This document shows positions 9,644-18,524 of a stretch of 64,000 nucleotides of DNA, piece after piece (positions within the stretch are counted from its first letter, which is position 1; every line of letters begins with the position of its first letter). The DNA is from Photobacterium frigidiphilum (GTDB lineage Bacteria; Pseudomonadota; Gammaproteobacteria; Enterobacterales; Vibrionaceae): NCBI RefSeq assembly GCF_003025615.1, contig NZ_PYMJ01000004.1, positions 208,185 to 272,184 on the forward strand, given 5' to 3'. A program made the translations under genes and the position numbers. The notes beneath the pieces are model-generated. The model worked only from the letters and a program-made list of their open reading frames with translations. It did not search any database and had not been told where the DNA came from.

Positions 9644-10597
9644 ATGTGCCGAATTACTGTTGTTATACCAACTTATAATTGTTTGAACTATTTACCAAAA
9701 GCAATTGAAAGTGTTTTAAAACAAGACCATGAAAATATAGAGTTAATAGTCGTAAACGATAATAGTGATGATGGTACAGCTGAGTATCTTGAACGACTAG
9801 TTAGTCGTGATACCAGAATAACAGTGATAACAACGAAAGGCGTTGGTGTATCTAGCGCTAGAAATTTAGGTATTAATAAATCCAGTGGAGAATACATTGC
9901 TTTTCTTGATTCAGATGACAGTTGGCATGATGGAAAGCTGCAAGCTCAGCTTTCCATGCATCAGTTAAATCCTGAATTGGGTATGAGTTTTACTAATTAT
10001 GATCACTTGACTGAGAGTAATCAGAAGTTAGTCGATTGTTTTAGCTATTGGAATCAATTTCAAGATTGTAATGAGCAAGCTAAAATTTTGGATGATCCTT
10101 TAAATATCATTTTTTCAAATAATCTGATTGGTACATCGACAGTTATGATAAAAAATTCAGTATTTAAAAAAATAGGGCTGTTTGATACTGAGTTAAAATA
10201 TGCAGAAGATTGGCAACTTTGGTTGAAAGTGTGTGAGTGTTTTGATGTGGCAGTAATACCTGAAATATATGTGAGTTACTTAATAAGGGATGGTTCAATA
10301 ACACAAGCTGATGAGAACAAGTTAAACAATCTTGAATCAATTGAAAATATTATTTCACGTTGTAAAGAACGGAACTCGTTAATAACATCAAAATCAATTT
10401 CGAAAGCTGAAGCTCGATTAAGTGAAGAATATGCAGATTATTACAGGGCTAAAGGCAACAAGGTTAAAACGTTGATCTTTGGTTTTCGCTCGCTTTTCTT
10501 CGAACCCAAACATCGCAGAGTAGTCAATTTTTTAGCCAAGGTAAAAAAAGAATGGAAACCAATAAAAATAAAACCTTCTACAAGTGAAGATATTTGA
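9644..10597 (+). CDS. Glycosyltransferase family 2
   Basis: 317 residues with a GT-A fold: ITVVIPTYNCLNYLPKAI start, ELIVVNDNSDDGT, and the metal/nucleotide-binding IAFLDSDDSWH. The acceptor side has FDTELKYAEDWQLWLKV, with the ED-W motif of family 2 enzymes. There is no membrane segment, so it is a soluble or peripheral cytoplasmic enzyme. An AGGAG ribosome site precedes the ATG. It lies 75 bp upstream of the flippase gene and is likely cotranscribed with it. The region is AT-richer than its surroundings, as is common for polysaccharide genes. Confidence 0.88.
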   Translation: MCRITVVIPTYNCLNYLPKAIESVLKQDHENIELIVVNDNSDDGTAEYLERLVSRDTRITVITTKGVGVSSARNLGINKSSGEYIAFLDSDDSWHDGKLQAQLSMHQLNPELGMSFTNYDHLTESNQKLVDCFSYWNQFQDCNEQAKILDDPLNIIFSNNLIGTSTVMIKNSVFKKIGLFDTELKYAEDWQLWLKVCECFDVAVIPEIYVSYLIRDGSITQADENKLNNLESIENIISRCKERNSLITSKSISKAEARLSEEYADYYRAKGNKVKTLIFGFRSLFFEPKHRRVVNFLAKVKKEWKPIKIKPSTSEDI

Positions 10598-10672
10598 ATT
10601 ATAAATATAAAATGCATCATTAATAAAGATATAACAGTTATTTGTATCTCTAATTAAGTAATAAGGTGTTTC

Positions 10673-12127
10673 ATGAGCGCAATTAAACAGTCTTTGTATT
10701 ATGGAGTCGGAATTGTGATGATGAAAGGGGTATCATTGTTAATGATGCCTTATGTCACAGGGCACTTACCTACGAAGGAGTATGGTTCACTTGAAGTGTT
10801 AATATTACTGGCTGATATTGGTACCATTTTGGTTGGTTTCGGCTTAATCGATGCAATGTATCGATATGTTGGCTCTAGTGAAGGAAAAAAACGGCAATTA
10901 TTGATTGCTAATTGCTTCTCGCTTAGCCTCATTGCAGCAGTAATGGGTGGTGTGATTGTTTGGTTAATCATGCCATGGTTACTTTTGTATATTCCAGCAA
11001 AAGTTGAAGTGTACCAAGTGGTATTAATCGCGATACCAACACTATTAGATGGATTAATTGCTATCCCTCTTACTTTAATGCGCATGCAGTCATTGGCTAA
11101 GTGGTTTTGTATTTTTAATGTTATTAAAGCTATCGTTCAGGCTTTACTTATCGTCATTATGTTAGAGCATGGACTTGGAATCGATGGGGTGTTAATTGCA
11201 AGTACGGCATCAAGCATATTAATGCTTGTTTTTTTACTAAAATTCCAATGGCAGCAAATGGGACGATTAGGTTATTTAGGCTATTCATTGCCATTGCTTA
11301 AATTTGGAGGTCCCATTGTTATTAGTGGTATCGGTATGTTTGCCGTTACAGGGCTTGATAAATGGATTCTTGCCGATAAAGTAAACGTTGAAGCATTAGC
11401 TGTATACGCAATCAGCGCTAAGTTTGCACTAATATTAAGTTTATTAATGCAACCATTTTGTTTGTGGTGGTTTCCAAATAGAATTAAAATATTACAACAA
11501 GATAATGGCACACAACAATGCGCTGAAAAGGCTATTCTTGGTTGTAATTTGATTGTTTTCCTTGCCTTTTCAATGCTTCTTACCGTACCAAGTTTTATTT
11601 ACTTGTGTTTACCAAGTGATTATTATCTGGCAGCTAAGCTGTCGGTTGCTCTTATTTTAGTGAGTGCAATAAAAAATCTAAGTGAATTGATGAACCTTGG
11701 GTGTTTCAGCGGTGAATCAAGTCAGAAGCAAATGTGGATACAATGTTTGTGTGCAGTAATAGCGGTAGTGGGTTATTACTTTCTAATTCCACTTTATGGG
11801 GTATGGGCTGCGGTTGCTGTGTTAGGTAGTGTTTATAGTATGCGTTTAGTGTTGTTTTACTGTGTTAGTCAGTCATTAGAGCCATTACCTTATAAACATG
11901 CTTATTGGATAAAAACCTTGTGTATCTGCAGCATGGCATATCTATTTCATAGTGTTATATCAACGATGTTTTCGACTTGGATGGTGTTTATCTCTGGTGG
12001 TGTTATTAGTATCTTTACCATCATACTTTTAGTGTATTTAAATACATTTCCTAATTTACGCTCACAGTTAACGGGAAAATTTACTTCTTTGAATTTTCGA
12101 TATATTACTAATTTTCGCAAAGTGTAA
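10673..12127 (+). CDS. Wzx-like polysaccharide flippase
   Basis: 484 residues, almost entirely hydrophobic, with about 12-14 predicted membrane helices. It begins with SLYYGVGIVMMKGVSLLMMPYVTGHLP and KEYGSLEVL, the usual opening of the MVF/Wzx polysaccharide transporter superfamily. Such proteins flip lipid-linked oligosaccharides across the inner membrane. It follows the GT2 gene and has the same AT-rich base use. No Wzy polymerase or chain-length regulator is visible nearby, so the cluster is either minimal or works with genes elsewhere. Confidence 0.82.
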   Translation: MSAIKQSLYYGVGIVMMKGVSLLMMPYVTGHLPTKEYGSLEVLILLADIGTILVGFGLIDAMYRYVGSSEGKKRQLLIANCFSLSLIAAVMGGVIVWLIMPWLLLYIPAKVEVYQVVLIAIPTLLDGLIAIPLTLMRMQSLAKWFCIFNVIKAIVQALLIVIMLEHGLGIDGVLIASTASSILMLVFLLKFQWQQMGRLGYLGYSLPLLKFGGPIVISGIGMFAVTGLDKWILADKVNVEALAVYAISAKFALILSLLMQPFCLWWFPNRIKILQQDNGTQQCAEKAILGCNLIVFLAFSMLLTVPSFIYLCLPSDYYLAAKLSVALILVSAIKNLSELMNLGCFSGESSQKQMWIQCLCAVIAVVGYYFLIPLYGVWAAVAVLGSVYSMRLVLFYCVSQSLEPLPYKHAYWIKTLCICSMAYLFHSVISTMFSTWMVFISGGVISIFTIILLVYLNTFPNLRSQLTGKFTSLNFRYITNFRKV

Positions 12128-12549
12128 GGATGTATTAAAGAAATAATTCATTCTTTACGCACTCCATTTTGTCTATAAATCAACCTTGTCATTGCATTTA
12201 TTCTTTTTCATTTCAGTCGTCAATTCCATGTCTCATAATTGAGAATATAGCTGTAATATTTACGAAATATAGTAATGATTTATTAAAAACAGGACACTTA
12301 TCAGATAAATAAGACTGAGATAGACAAGTCTGACATAACTAACCGATAGCACTAACATACCCTACAATAATTAGACAATGCATTGCAGAGTCAACATTTA
12401 TTAAGTGATTATGCTTAATATTTTGTCTTTGTAGATACATGGCGATATTTAATATTGCTTTGTGACTCTGTGATGAACTGTGTTTTCTTGACAATGGGTA
12501 ACGAATTGACTCATTGATCTATACGAAAATGTTCTTGGAGTAAATCGCA
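12128..12549 (+). other. 422-bp AT-rich spacer before the Tyr/Asp-rich gene
   Basis: No ORF of note in either strand. A ttgaca hexamer at 12488-12493 lacks a convincing -10 partner. A GGAG ribosome site at 12536-12539 serves the next gene. The length suggests room for regulation. Confidence 0.5.
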
Positions 12550-13449
12550 ATGAATATCAAGAATTTAATGGCTATTGTTATCGCGATCTGCCTCGGTATC
12601 TCATTCAATGTTTTTGCAAAAAGCTATGAAAGCAATGAACGATATAGTGGAAATGATTATTACAGCGATGATTATCGTGATTATAAACAACGTTATGACG
12701 ATGATAGTTATTATGAGGATAGCTACAGCTACAGCTCTGATAATTATTATAACTATGAATATAGTGATGATGAAGATAGCTATAACAATGATGACTATTA
12801 CGGTCATGAGTATTACGATAACGGTAAGTACAGAAAGAACAAAAAAACAGCTAGACACCTTATTTATAATTTAATTGGCACAGGCGACATGTTCATTAGA
12901 AATGTCCCCGATATTGATGGGGATGGTAATAAAGATGAAGCATTTTGTTTTAAACTTCAACTGGTTAATGCAAAAAATCAAAAACAAATAGGGACGGCGA
13001 TAGATTGCTTATCTAACATTGAGGCTAAAAGTGATGATGAGGGCGGTGGAATTAGGTTAGTTGGTACCACTTTTTTTAAGACACCACATGGTAAGTTAGT
13101 TACTCGAGGCGAAACGACGGTTCAAGAAGCACTACATGACATAGTGACACCTAACGGCGTTAAGATGACGCATATTACTGGTGCATCAAGTAAAAATAAT
13201 TCAGTTCTTCGTGGTACTGGACGCTTTAAAAATAGTAAAGGTACTGTGCGGTTATCGGGTATGGTAAATATGACAGACTTTACTGGTAGTGAAGGAAGCC
13301 CTATTACTTTTGATTGCCTGTTTGTGATTGACCTTAAATCATCTGATTACTATTCCAACGATGACTATAGCGACGATGGTTACAGCGATGAAGATGACAC
13401 TGACTATTCAGATAGTGATTATTCAGATGACTATTCGTCTACCTATTAA
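12550..13449 (+). CDS. Secreted Tyr/Asp-rich protein with a barrel-like core
   Basis: 299 residues. Residues 1-23 form a signal peptide (cut near FNVFA-KS). Residues 24-100 are low-complexity, built of Tyr, Asp, Ser, Asn and Glu (YYSDDY-type runs). A core of about 100-265 follows, with the calcium-loop-like DIDGDGNKDE and an ITGASSKNNSVLRGTGRF segment that recalls dirigent/allene-oxide-cyclase barrels. Residues 270-299 return to Tyr/Asp/Ser repeats. Two Cys in the core (FCFKLQ, IDCLSN) and one later (FDCLF) may pair. It is downstream of polysaccharide genes but separated by 422 bp. I do not recognise a named family; the barrel assignment is a weak motif-level inference. Confidence 0.75.
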   Translation: MNIKNLMAIVIAICLGISFNVFAKSYESNERYSGNDYYSDDYRDYKQRYDDDSYYEDSYSYSSDNYYNYEYSDDEDSYNNDDYYGHEYYDNGKYRKNKKTARHLIYNLIGTGDMFIRNVPDIDGDGNKDEAFCFKLQLVNAKNQKQIGTAIDCLSNIEAKSDDEGGGIRLVGTTFFKTPHGKLVTRGETTVQEALHDIVTPNGVKMTHITGASSKNNSVLRGTGRFKNSKGTVRLSGMVNMTDFTGSEGSPITFDCLFVIDLKSSDYYSNDDYSDDGYSDEDDTDYSDSDYSDDYSSTY

Positions 13450-13635
13450 GCGGTTTATCGGCGTTAAGTTTCGGTTGCATGCCTATACAGGTAACTTGTT
13501 CATATTATGAATGTTATTAATGGTGATGTGGCTCACGAAACCTGATATACTACGCCGCAATTAAAATTGAAAAGGCTGGCAGATGATGTCGGCTTTTTTA
13601 ATGCTTTATACATAAACTATTTATGGAACAGTACT

Positions 13636-15231
13636 TTGATTTCTACAGCTAACATTACAATGCAATTTGGCGATAAGCCATTGTTTGAAAACATTTCAGT
13701 TAAATTCGGCGGTGGTAACCGTTACGGTCTTATCGGTGCGAATGGCTGTGGTAAGTCAACCTTCATGAAAATCCTTGGCGGCGAATTAGAGCAGTCAGGC
13801 GGTACTGTTTCATTAGACCCAAACGAGCGTATGGCTAAGTTGGGTCAGGATCAGTTTGCTTTTGAAGAATTTTCTGTTGTAGATACCGTTATTATGGGTC
13901 ACAAAGAGCTTTGGAAAGTAAAAGAAGAGCGCGATCACATTTATTCTTTACCTGAAATGTCAGATGAAGATGGTATGCGTGTTGGCGATCTAGAAACAGA
14001 ATTTGCTGAAATGGACGGTTACTCTGCTGAAGCGCGTGCAGGTGAATTACTGTTAGGTCTTGGTATTCCTGAATCGCAACACTTTGGCTTAATGAGCGAA
14101 GTTGCTCCGGGTCTTAAAGTACGTGTACTTCTTGCTCAGGTTCTTTTCGCTGATCCAGAAATTATGCTTCTTGACGAACCAACGAACAACTTGGACATTC
14201 ATACAATTAGCTGGTTGGAAGAGATTTTGTTGGCGCGTAACTGCACAATGATCATTATCTCGCACGATCGCCACTTCTTGAACAGTATTTGTACCCACAT
14301 GGCTGACTTGGATTACGGTGAACTTCGCCTATTCCCTGGTAATTATGATGAGTACATGTCAGCGGCAGAGCAGTCTCGTGAACAGCTACATGCTGATAAC
14401 GCGAAGAAGAAAGCACAGATGGCTGAACTACAAACGTTCGTAAGCCGTTTCTCTGCTAACGCATCTAAAGCAAAGCAAGCAACGTCACGTCAAAAGCAGC
14501 TTGATAAGATTCAATTGAGTGAAGTGAAGGCATCTAGCCGTCAATCGCCATTTATTCGTTTTGATCAAGAAAAGCCTCTTTTCCGTAACGCCTTAGAAGT
14601 TGAAGGTCTAAAGCAAGGTTACGGCGAGAACATTCTAATCAATGGCGTTAAGCTAATGGTAGAAGTTGGCGAGCGTATCGCGATTATCGGTCAGAATGGT
14701 GTTGGTAAATCGACATTACTGAACACGCTTGCTGGTGCAATGGAACCAATGGAAGGTATGGTTAAGTGGTCTGAAAACCACAATATCGGCTTCTATGCTC
14801 AGGATCATAGTTCAGATTTTGCTGAAGATTTGAACCTTATTGATTGGATGGGTCAGTGGAAAAAAGAAGGTGACGACGAACAAGTTGTTCGTGGCATTCT
14901 TGGTCGTATGCTTTTCTCTCAAAATGACATCAAGAAATCTGTAAAAGTAATTTCTGGTGGTGAGCAAGGTCGTATGCTGTTTGGTAAGCTAATTATGCAA
15001 AAGCCAAACATTCTTCTAATGGATGAACCAACCAACCACATGGATATGGAATCTATTGAAGCATTGAACCTTGCACTTGAAAACTTCAAAGGTACATTAA
15101 TGTTTGTATCTCACGACCGTCAGTTTGTATCTTCAGTTGCAACACGCATCATTGAAATTACAGAAAGCGGCCTTGAAGATTTCCACGGTACTTACGAAGA
15201 GTACCTAGCTAAGCAAGGTCTTACAGGTTAA
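13636..15231 (+). CDS. ybiT: ABC-F ATPase YbiT
   Basis: A soluble ABC-F protein with two ATPase domains and no membrane part; ABC-F proteins act on ribosomes. Seen: Walker [10 protein letters not shown] and GQNGVGKST, Walker [12 protein letters not shown] and [11 protein letters not shown], signatures SEVAPGLK and ISGGEQGRM, and a linker with [12 protein letters not shown]. The text tracks E. coli YbiT (530 aa) rather than EttA. I placed the start at TTG 13636 (531 aa): it follows a GGAA ribosome site and aligns with the family start. The 23 upstream codons from 13567 look untranslated. A decayed second copy of parts of this gene lies at 17702-17881. Confidence 0.93.
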   Translation: MISTANITMQFGDKPLFENISVKFGGGNRYGLIGANGCGKSTFMKILGGELEQSGGTVSLDPNERMAKLGQDQFAFEEFSVVDTVIMGHKELWKVKEERDHIYSLPEMSDEDGMRVGDLETEFAEMDGYSAEARAGELLLGLGIPESQHFGLMSEVAPGLKVRVLLAQVLFADPEIMLLDEPTNNLDIHTISWLEEILLARNCTMIIISHDRHFLNSICTHMADLDYGELRLFPGNYDEYMSAAEQSREQLHADNAKKKAQMAELQTFVSRFSANASKAKQATSRQKQLDKIQLSEVKASSRQSPFIRFDQEKPLFRNALEVEGLKQGYGENILINGVKLMVEVGERIAIIGQNGVGKSTLLNTLAGAMEPMEGMVKWSENHNIGFYAQDHSSDFAEDLNLIDWMGQWKKEGDDEQVVRGILGRMLFSQNDIKKSVKVISGGEQGRMLFGKLIMQKPNILLMDEPTNHMDMESIEALNLALENFKGTLMFVSHDRQFVSSVATRIIEITESGLEDFHGTYEEYLAKQGLTG

Positions 15232-15272
15232 TTTAACCGCTTGCTTGAGTTACAAATAAAGTAAACAATTAT

Positions 15273-15301
15273 AAAAGCCGCCATTTTTAATGGTGGCTTT
15301 T
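15273..15301 (+). terminator. Terminator after ybiT
   Basis: Thirteen-base arms (aaaagccgccatt / aatggtggctttt, one G-T pair) with a three-base loop and flanking T-run, about 40 bases after the ybiT stop. Confidence 0.85.
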
Positions 15302-15356
15302 CTGTATTCAGCGTTATCATACTCAGTATTGAGTCAGTTAAAAAGATAGGAATAAT

Positions 15357-15809
15357 ATGCAGATCTGGGTTGATGCAGATGCGTGTCCGAACGTCATTAA
15401 AGAAATTTTATTTCGTGTTGCCAATAGGGTAGGCATAATGGTGACATTAGTTGCCAATCACCATATACGGGTACCACCGTCACCACATATTCGCTCAACA
15501 CAAGTGCTAGCTGGCTTCGATGTTGCCGACGATCATATTGTTCAACAGGCTGAATCTGGTGACTTGGTGATTACTGCTGATATTCCATTAGCTGATGAAT
15601 TGATCACCAATGGGGTTCATGCTCTAAATCCGCGTGGTGAGCTATATACTAAAGATACCATCAAGCAGCGCTTGCAGATGCGAGACTTCATGGAAACAAT
15701 GCGTAGCTCTGGTGTTCAAACAGGTGGACCACCGCCATTGAACCAAGCAGATAGACAAAATTTTGCGAATAAGCTCGATACTTTTTTGGTCAAGAATTTT
15801 AAAAAATAA
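15357..15809 (+). CDS. yaiI: UPF0178 (DUF188) family protein YaiI
   Basis: 150 residues matching the YaiI/YqxD family from end to end: [14 protein letters not shown] at the N-terminus, DIPLADELI in the middle, and the conserved [18 protein letters not shown] tail. The fold resembles PIN-type nucleases with clustered acidic residues, but no activity has been established to my knowledge. An AGGA ribosome site precedes the ATG. The 3' third of the gene and the DNA after it recur in altered form at 17876-18117. Confidence 0.92.
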   Translation: MQIWVDADACPNVIKEILFRVANRVGIMVTLVANHHIRVPPSPHIRSTQVLAGFDVADDHIVQQAESGDLVITADIPLADELITNGVHALNPRGELYTKDTIKQRLQMRDFMETMRSSGVQTGGPPPLNQADRQNFANKLDTFLVKNFKK

Positions 15810-16142
15810 AATTTTACTGACGTTTTATCATTCATACACTGATAAGCAGTGTATGAATTTGCAATATATATTCCCAATGTCCTGTGTAGCCACTGTCATT
15901 CTCACATCATGGCTGTTAATGCCCCGATAAATTTATTTCCGATAATGTAAATTGTGTCTTATTCGTTGTACCTGGAATACCGTGTTGTACCTCGCATTAA
16001 CGTCTACAGTATAGATTCAAGCTATTGAAAATAAATATTTTTTACTGGAAGATACATCTATTGGTAAATGTGGGTAGATTGGATATATTTCTATTATAAA
16101 TAGATCCTACGACAAATCTGCCCGATTTTAGGAAATAATACG
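15810..16142 (+). other. Spacer with conserved hairpin, source of the duplicated flank
   Basis: No gene. A perfect 12-base hairpin (attcatacactg / cagtgtatgaat, loop ataag) stands at 15830-15858, twenty bases after yaiI, without a T-run. The stretch 15810 to about 15934 is repeated at 17994-18117. The remainder leads to merR and shows no recognisable operator. Confidence 0.7.
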
Positions 16143-16508
16143 ATGAGAATTCAGCAAGCCGCGACAGTGAGTGGATTAAGCTGCCACACGCTGCGGTTCT
16201 ATGAGAAAAGTGGCTTAATATATCCTATTTCTAGAGATACTGCTGGGCATCGATTTTATCGAGAACACGATATTCGTTGGCTTCATTTTGTGCAGTGTTT
16301 AAAAAGTACAGGAATGCCCCTTAAAGATATCCAACAGTATGCTGCTAAAGTTGGTGATACAGAACATCAAGCAGAGCTTCTAGTCAAAATATTACGACAG
16401 CATAAGCTACGTTTGGAAAAAAAAGTGATAGAAACTCAATCATTCTTGTCTGACATTGAATGGAAGATCAATCATTATCAAGAGATTATTACAGAGCATC
16501 AGTCATAA
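16143..16508 (+). CDS. MerR-family transcriptional regulator
   Basis: 121 residues. The N-terminal MerR helix-turn-helix is clear (AATVSGLSCHTLRFYEKSGL, then a wing ending HRFYREHDIRWL), followed by GMPLKDIQQY and a dimerising coiled coil rich in Glu and Lys (about residues 80-118). There is no Cys cluster for metal binding, so it fits the AdhR/NmlR-like group or an organic-signal sensor. It is convergent with the aldo/keto reductase gene. A MerR-type palindrome in the reductase promoter suggests that gene is its target. Both genes sit between two copies of ybiT-yaiI DNA. Confidence 0.9.
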   Translation: MRIQQAATVSGLSCHTLRFYEKSGLIYPISRDTAGHRFYREHDIRWLHFVQCLKSTGMPLKDIQQYAAKVGDTEHQAELLVKILRQHKLRLEKKVIETQSFLSDIEWKINHYQEIITEHQS

Positions 16509-16605
16509 TAGGGCATAGGATTTGAGTTAATGAAGCCCCAACGCATAGTACGTTAGGACTAATAATGTTTGAGCGTCCCCCTGTGTCAGAATAGTGGGTT
16601 CTTGA

Positions 16606-17577
16606 CTATACAGGCACAGCTTGTTGTACATCAATAAAGCTATTGATAGCGGTGTACTCTTTTGTTGATAAATTTACATCGGTAGCCCCGAATAGGCCCT
16701 CAAGTTGAGTTATATTTCGCGCTCCAACAATAGATCCTGTGGTAGCGGGGTTCCCCAGTGTCCATGCGATACTGAGGTGAGCCACAGAGCAGCCTTTTTC
16801 TTCGGCCATTGCTTTTAGAAAATCTACGAGTTCTAAATGTTGACTAAAAGCGGGATCTTTATAGGCATTGCATTTATGACGCCAGTCTCTTCTATCTAAT
16901 TGTGCAAATCGTGCTTTATTCATAGCACCACTTAACAAACCCCAACCCATGGTTGAGTGATTAATAATGCCAACATTATGCTGTTGACACCATGGTTGAA
17001 CTTTCTTTTCTATCCCACGATTAATTAACGAGTAAGGAGGTTGGTTAGATGTAATCTCGGCGATTGCATGTACGTGTTCAAGCTGTGTATCTGAAAAATT
17101 AGAGACGCCAATATGTCGCACTTTACCTTGCTGTTTTAATTCTGCTAGTGTGCGCCAAGCTTCCTCATTCTCGTCATTAGAAAGGGGCCTATGGATCTGA
17201 TATAGGTCAATAATATCTACATTCAATCTGCTAAGGCTAGCGTCTATCTCGGCGGTTATTGAGGCTTTATCTAATCTAAGGTTAAGTTCAGATTCACCTG
17301 CAGCCCAAGTAAAACCACATTTTGTAAAAATAAATGGCTTGTAGTGTGTTTGTTTCAATGCTTTACCGATAACATTTTCTGCGTTACCTAAACCGTAAGC
17401 AGGAGCCGTATCTATCCAGTTTATGCCCGACTCTAGTGCGGCGTGAATGGTCTTAATTGAATCCTTTTCAGACTGTTTCCCCCATCCCCAGTCACCAATA
17501 TCACCACCAATAGCCCAGCTACCTAAACCCAAACGAGAGATGTTCATATCTGAGTTGCCTAGTAGTCTTTTATCCAT
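16606..17577 (-). CDS. Aldo/keto reductase
   Basis: 323 residues, an NADPH-dependent (alpha/beta)8-barrel oxidoreductase of the cytoplasm. The catalytic tetrad can be read: Asp and Tyr in [11 protein letters not shown], Lys in IFTKCGF, and His in LYQIHRP. The family marker [12 protein letters not shown] and the cofactor-site segment near [14 protein letters not shown] are present. The substrate is unknown; relatives reduce aldehydes. Expression is probably under the MerR regulator, given the operator at 17637-17658, so an aldehyde- or electrophile-response role is plausible but inferred. Confidence 0.9.
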   Translation of the reverse strand: MDKRLLGNSDMNISRLGLGSWAIGGDIGDWGWGKQSEKDSIKTIHAALESGINWIDTAPAYGLGNAENVIGKALKQTHYKPFIFTKCGFTWAAGESELNLRLDKASITAEIDASLSRLNVDIIDLYQIHRPLSNDENEEAWRTLAELKQQGKVRHIGVSNFSDTQLEHVHAIAEITSNQPPYSLINRGIEKKVQPWCQQHNVGIINHSTMGWGLLSGAMNKARFAQLDRRDWRHKCNAYKDPAFSQHLELVDFLKAMAEEKGCSVAHLSIAWTLGNPATTGSIVGARNITQLEGLFGATDVNLSTKEYTAINSFIDVQQAVPV

Positions 17578-17636
17578 AGTGAATTTACCTTAAAAGTTAA
17601 CGTCGAATTAATTGCTAAATCACAATTATGGTTCGG

Positions 17637-17658
17637 CTTAGAGTATGCTCTAAGTCAA
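17637..17658 (-). promoter_or_regulatory. MerR-type operator/promoter of the reductase gene
   Basis: On the minus strand TTGACT (17658-17653) is overlapped by the perfect palindrome CTTAGAGCATACTCTAAG (17654-17637). Possible -10 sequences (AACCAT or CATAAT) follow 19-22 bp after the -35. A palindrome set in an overlong spacer is the hallmark of MerR-family promoters. It lies about 60 bp upstream of the reductase start. Confidence 0.65.
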
Positions 17659-17701
17659 TGGATTAATTACGAAAACGTGAATTGGGTCGGAGAGTTACAT
17701 T

Positions 17702-17881
17702 CGGTATCAATATTACTGAACACGCTTGCTGGTGCAATGGAACCATTGGAAGGTATGGTTAAGTGGAAAAAAGAAGGTGACGACGAACAAGTTGTTCCTG
17801 GCGAGCAAGGTCGCATGCTGCTTGGTAAGCTAATTATGCAAAAGCCAAACATTCTTCTAATTGATGAACTAATCACATGGA
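17702..17881 (+). pseudogene. Decayed copy of the ybiT 3' part
   Basis: Matches three blocks of the intact ybiT gene, joined after internal losses: from about 14703 to 14769, then about 14860 to 14894, then about 14959 to 15044. The first two losses (90 and 66 bp) keep the frame, so it still reads [26 protein letters not shown] and [18 protein letters not shown] four-base loss in a ccaa run then breaks it before it runs into yaiI-like DNA at the shared hexamer catgga. No start region and no intact ATPase motif set remain, so it is a non-functional relic. Confidence 0.88.
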
Positions 17882-17993
17882 AACAATGCGTAGTTCTGGT
17901 GTTCAAACTGGTGGGCCACCGCTATTAAGTCAGGCAGATCGACAAAATTTTGCCAATAAGCTTGATACCTTTTTGGTTAAGAACTTTAAAAAA
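17876..17993 (+). pseudogene. Decayed copy of the yaiI 3' part
   Basis: Corresponds to yaiI bases from about 15689 to the stop at 15809, with most bases identical and scattered mainly synonymous changes. It still encodes the [19 protein letters not shown] tail, but the stop codon TAA has become GAA. It joins the ybiT relic directly, skipping the ybiT end, the intergenic terminator and the first two thirds of yaiI. No start is present. Confidence 0.88.
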
Positions 17994-18117
17994 GAAAGTT
18001 TTACCTGCGCTTTATTATTCATACACTGATAAGCAGTGTATGAATCTGTAATATATATTCCCAATGTCTTGTGTAGCCACTGTCATTCTCACATCATAGC
18101 TGTTAACGCCTCGATCT
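17994..18117 (+). repeat. Second copy of the yaiI downstream flank
   Basis: Repeats 15810 to about 15934, including the perfect hairpin attcatacactg / cagtgtatgaat (here 18019-18047) and a run reading cccaatgtc(t/c)tgtgtagcc. Similarity fades near 18117. With the two relics before it, this gives a direct repeat of chromosomal flank around merR and the reductase. Confidence 0.85.
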
Positions 18118-18232
18118 AATTGTAAATCTTATGTTGCGTTAATGGGCGGTGTAATCTGCTACGTTTGAATTACTCTTATGGTAGCGAACGTAACGGTTTT
18201 TCATCATGACACAAGATTTAAGCGGGGATATA

Positions 18233-18457
18233 ATGGTTAATGTAATGGCACTCGATCAGAAAGGCACTGACGGTTTATCTGAGATTTTCGATATTGATAA
18301 CCTTCCAGAGCACCTTGAAATGGTTTACTTACATAATGCTCAGTTACGAGAATCATTTTTTTATTCGACAATTAAAGGGCACTCTTTGCAACAAGCTTTA
18401 GAGCAAGCGATTATTCACTTAGCTGCTTTAAGTGATAAAAAAGAGCCTTGTTCTTAA
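18233..18457 (+). CDS. Small hypothetical protein
   Basis: 74 residues, acidic, with no signal peptide or membrane helix; it begins MVNVMALDQKGTDGLSEIFD and ends in a helix LQQALEQAIIHLAALS. I do not recognise the family. The ATG at 18233 follows GGGG at a good distance; an upstream ATG at 18206 in the same frame lacks a ribosome site. It lies just right of the duplicated flank and is probably the original neighbour of yaiI. Confidence 0.6.
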   Translation: MVNVMALDQKGTDGLSEIFDIDNLPEHLEMVYLHNAQLRESFFYSTIKGHSLQQALEQAIIHLAALSDKKEPCS

Positions 18458-18478
18458 GGTAAGGCTCAGTTCTAAAAT
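18443..18478 (+). terminator. Possible terminator of the small hypothetical gene
   Basis: Arms gagcctt / aaggctc overlapping the stop codon, followed by a T-rich stretch. The loop is 11 bases and the T-run is interrupted, so it is only moderately convincing. Confidence 0.4.
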
Positions 18479-18524
18479 ATTTATTTTTATAGTGACAGTA
18501 GTGTCTATTCTTCCATTCTGTGCT

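Noticed and set aside
12575..12874. Long frames in both strands across the start of the Tyr/Asp-rich gene
   Set aside because: They mirror the GAT/TAT repeats of the real gene, consist almost only of Ile, Met, Val and Thr, and have no ribosome site.
13555..13600. Terminator-like aaaaggctggc ... gtcggctttttt ahead of ybiT
   Set aside because: The arms do not pair properly (G opposite G), so the hairpin is not stable.
13567..13635. In-frame extension of ybiT upstream of the TTG start
   Set aside because: The 23 extra codons do not match the family and lie in the presumed leader; the TTG has a proper ribosome site and gives the expected length.
17677..17928. 83-codon frame read as an intact small gene
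   Set aside because: It is stitched from fragments of ybiT and then out-of-frame yaiI; no start region or complete domain.
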